Below the pieces are notes generated by a model, which was not told the DNA's origin, did no database searches, and was given only the letters and a program-made list of their open reading frames with translations. DNA of 6,375 bases, taken from NCBI RefSeq assembly GCF_901212655.1, contig NZ_CAAKON010000035.1, positions 1 through 6,375 on the forward strand, in the 5' to 3' direction. This document shows positions 5,224-6,375 of this stretch, one piece after another. The position numbers and the translations under genes are program-made. Each line of letters starts with the position of its first letter. Positions within the stretch are counted from its first letter, which is position 1. The DNA comes from Olsenella uli. Its GTDB lineage: Bacteria; Actinomycetota; Coriobacteriia; Coriobacteriales; Atopobiaceae.

Positions 5224-6375
5224 CTACTTCTCGCCAAGCTTCTCGCCAATCTCGATGGCGTCCATCTGCTCGGTGGGGTCGGCAATCATCGTGCGGCCTG
5301 CCACGTTGCCTCCGGCGAGGTCGTCGGAGAAGATGTCGACCTCCTCGGCCTCCTGCTCCTGCACCTGAGTGTTGCTCGGCAGGCTGATGCGCTCCAAGTG
5401 CGTGGCCGGCCGCATCTTGGCGAACATCGGCACGTACTCGAACATGATTGAGGAGTTCTCGAGGCCGTACCAGCGCGCCGGCGAGCCGCACAGGCGGCGG
5501 ATCGTGTACTTGGTGTAGATGACGCGGTGGTCGCTTCGGCTGATGGCCGTCTCCGGCGCGAGCGTCTTGCGCAGCATGCAGAACTTGAAGTCGCCCACGT
5601 TGCCGCGCTGCTCGTAGATGGAGTAGGCGTGGTGCTGCGGTGGCAGCTCGCCCGAGGCCATGAGGTCGTTTACCACCTGGCGCAGGTAGGCGTTCACGCG
5701 CTGGTTCACCTTGAAGCCCAGCTGCAGCTGCACCTTGAACAGGAAGTCGGTGCCAAACGAGTCGACCGTGTAGGTGTGGGTGTAGGGCTCGTCGGTCACG
5801 CGAACGTTCAGGAACCAGTAGGCGCGCGCCCGCTTGGGGTGCTTGTCGAGGATCGAGTAGAGCACGTCGCGGTCGAGGGTGTCGGGCTCGGAGCCATTCA
5901 CTAGAAAGACCAAGTTGTCGGCGAGCAGCGGGTAGGCGTCGTCGCCGCGCAGCTGGCCGAGCTGGCCCACGTACTTGCGCACGGGGAGGAACACCGTCTG
6001 CGTGCGCTCGATGGCCGTGCCGCGGCGCCACACGTACATCATCCCGAAGAGCAGCGCCGCCAGGACGATCATCACGTAGCCGCCGTCGAAGAACATCGTG
6101 AGGCAGGCGAGGAAGAAGCAGAGCTCGATGGCGCCAAAGACCACGGCAAAGAGCGCCGCCGCCCCGCGCCTGCGCATGACTCCCGCGATATAGCTAGTGA
6201 GCAGCGTGGTGGTCATGAGCATGGTGACCGTGATGGCCAGGCCGTAGGCCGCCTCCATGCGGTCGGAGGTCTGGAACAGCAGCACGATGAAGATGCAACC
6301 CACCCACATGACGTTGTTCACGAGGGGGATGTAGAGCTGGCCCTTGGTGTCGCTCGGGTAGTGGATCTGCAGGTG
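5224..6375 (-). CDS. kup: Kup-family potassium uptake transporter, C-terminal part (cut by right edge)
   Basis: Only the last 383 residues are in the window; the reading frame stays open to the right edge, so the start lies beyond 6375. Kup proteins import K+ with protons and usually have 12 membrane helices followed by a cytosolic domain. The visible part begins with HYPSDTKGQLYIPLVN (5-20), the family's conserved (G)Q-(I/L)-YIP-x-(I/V)-N segment. Four membrane helices follow at about 21-34, 42-65, 71-96 and 99-116, including AAYGLAITVTML (42-53), typical of the AAYG(I/L)A(I/V)T motif. Residues from about 117 form the cytosolic domain. An acidic, probably disordered tail with QVQEQEAEEVDIFSDDL near the end finishes at GEKLGEK. 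The gene converges on the ACT-domain gene. An internal GTG at 6321 is codon-compatible but is not the start, because homology continues upstream of it. Confidence 0.93.
   Translation of the reverse strand, partial: HLQIHYPSDTKGQLYIPLVNNVMWVGCIFIVLLFQTSDRMEAAYGLAITVTMLMTTTLLTSYIAGVMRRRGAAALFAVVFGAIELCFFLACLTMFFDGGYVMIVLAALLFGMMYVWRRGTAIERTQTVFLPVRKYVGQLGQLRGDDAYPLLADNLVFLVNGSEPDTLDRDVLYSILDKHPKRARAYWFLNVRVTDEPYTHTYTVDSFGTDFLFKVQLQLGFKVNQRVNAYLRQVVNDLMASGELPPQHHAYSIYEQRGNVGDFKFCMLRKTLAPETAISRSDHRVIYTKYTIRRLCGSPARWYGLENSSIMFEYVPMFAKMRPATHLERISLPSNTQVQEQEAEEVDIFSDDLAGGNVAGRTMIADPTEQMDAIEIGEKLGEK

Noticed and set aside
4934..5368. + strand open frame of 144 codons after the ACT-domain gene
   Set aside because: It reads straight through a strong terminator hairpin and into the convergent kup gene, and no convincing ribosome binding site or domain is visible.
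5084..6031. - strand open frame of 315 codons overlapping kup in another frame
   Set aside because: Arg/Pro/Ala-rich with no family features. The kup frame through the same DNA has membrane helices and conserved Kup motifs.

Overview
The window is very GC-rich (about two thirds G+C by eye) and dense with ordinary chromosomal genes. The mix is a Tet(M)-type GTPase paralogue, a twin-arginine lipoprotein of the tannase fold, a UPF0237 ACT-domain protein and a Kup potassium transporter. Together with AGGAG-type ribosome binding sites and TAnAAT -10 boxes, this suggests a high-GC anaerobic actinobacterium of the Coriobacteriia (Olsenella/Atopobium/Collinsella-like). That assignment is inference from protein character, not a database match. 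I see no phage, transposon, CRISPR, tRNA or rRNA.

Layout from left to right. (1) Positions 1-41 hold an 11-bp tandem repeat that runs into the promoter region of the first gene. (2) 111-2222 (+) encodes an EF-G/Tet(M)-like translation GTPase with all five G motifs. It has a Gly/Ala/Pro-rich insert at the domain II/III junction and a domain IV loop unlike that of true Tet(M). (3) 2223-2361 is a short intergenic stretch with a possible promoter and a perfect 14-bp stem-loop just upstream of the next gene's ribosome binding site. (4) 2362-4512 (+) encodes a Tat-exported lipoprotein clearly related to bacterial tannases. Its nucleophile serine is alanine, its catalytic histidine is absent and the remembered galloyl-contact residues are replaced, so it looks like a pseudo-hydrolase. 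It also carries an Ala/Thr-rich insert of about 80 residues. (5) 4623-4907 (+) encodes a UPF0237 ACT-domain protein behind a good -10 box and a palindromic leader. (6) 4908-5223 is a convergent intergenic region with a strong bidirectional terminator, a tandem 28-bp repeat and GC-rich palindromes. (7) 5224-6375 (-) is the C-terminal part of a Kup potassium transporter, cut by the right edge.

The genes do not form an obvious pathway. Each + strand gene appears to have its own leader, and nothing suggests they act together. The item most worth following is the tannase-fold lipoprotein: its scaffold is well conserved while the whole active site has been replaced, which suggests selection for a non-hydrolytic surface role. 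The next most notable items are the divergent Tet(M)-like GTPase and the hairpin and repeat structures between genes.
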